A DNA stretch of 64,000 bases, taken from Gari tellinella (taxonomy: Eukaryota; Mollusca; Bivalvia; Cardiida; Psammobiidae). The stretch is taken from the NCBI GenBank assembly GCA_922989275.2, contig OV277866.1:72824328-72888327 (forward strand), given 5' to 3'. Of this stretch, positions 63,986 through 64,000 are shown one piece after another (position 1 is the first letter of the stretch; each line of letters starts with the position of its first letter). The notes below the pieces were generated by a model that saw only the letters and a list, made by a program, of their open reading frames with translations, made no database searches and was not told the DNA's origin. The position numbers and the translations under genes were made by a program.

Positions 63986-64000
63986 TTCATGATCAAAATA

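Overview
This is a multi-exon animal genome segment, most likely from a bivalve mollusc. The evidence is long introns with GT-AG boundaries, animal-only gene families (a TRPM channel and a RIM-binding protein), and a very dense load of short palindromic transposons, a tRNA-derived SINE and minisatellite-bearing elements of the kind described from bivalves as pearl/Helentron-associated elements. The species assignment is inference. No bacterial or phage genes are present.

Three conserved genes are visible. (1) Positions 31587 down to 203, minus strand: 20 coding exons of a TRPM cation channel, from the initiator Met through the TRPM homology regions, S1-S4 and into S5 and the pore region. The rest of the pore, S6, the TRP helix and the C-terminus lie beyond position 1. 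I traced exon phases through all 20 exons and they agree throughout. The sequence resembles the TRPM2/4/5/8 branch. (2) Positions 42907-51243, plus strand: a complete six-exon cofactor-dependent phosphoglycerate mutase of about 251 aa with all catalytic residues. (3) Positions 63547 down to 56998, minus strand: the last six coding exons of a RIM-binding-protein homologue (fibronectin III modules and a C-terminal SH3 domain); its 5' part lies beyond the right edge. The mutase and the RIM-BP gene converge. The three genes have no obvious functional link.

The rest is mobile DNA, roughly 40 percent of the window by adding my intervals. I use these working names. A: about 250 bp, TTAA target, about 35 full or partial copies. 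B: about 206 bp, TA target, ends CAGTAAAACCTCT. C: about 245 bp, TTAA. D and D2: about 200 bp, TTAA. E: about 246 bp, TA, ends CAGTGGAGAA. F: about 192 bp, TA, ends CAGTCGAACTTCG. G: about 190 bp, 6-bp target duplication, ends CAGGGCTCCAGATAAG. H: about 365 bp, TA. O: small hairpins related to the B core. N: 942 bp, TTAA, long terminal repeats. There are also two tandem-repeat-bearing element types (192-bp and 161-bp units), an internally deleted LINE, a TRIM-like miniature LTR element, a deleted hAT element and a SINE. Nested insertions (A in F, A in B, B in A, C in A, N in a B-like element, HINE in A, SINE in G, hAT in a 161-bp array) give clean target-site evidence for several families.

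Two observations stand out. First, the TRPM exon encoding S4 carries four tandem in-frame 93-bp copies of its 5' part, each with its own splice acceptor, so the channel could be spliced with one to four S4 segments. Second, the palindromic centres of the small transposons fall into a few archetypes shared between elements with unrelated termini and different target-site rules (TTAA versus TA), as though palindrome cassettes move between transposon chassis.
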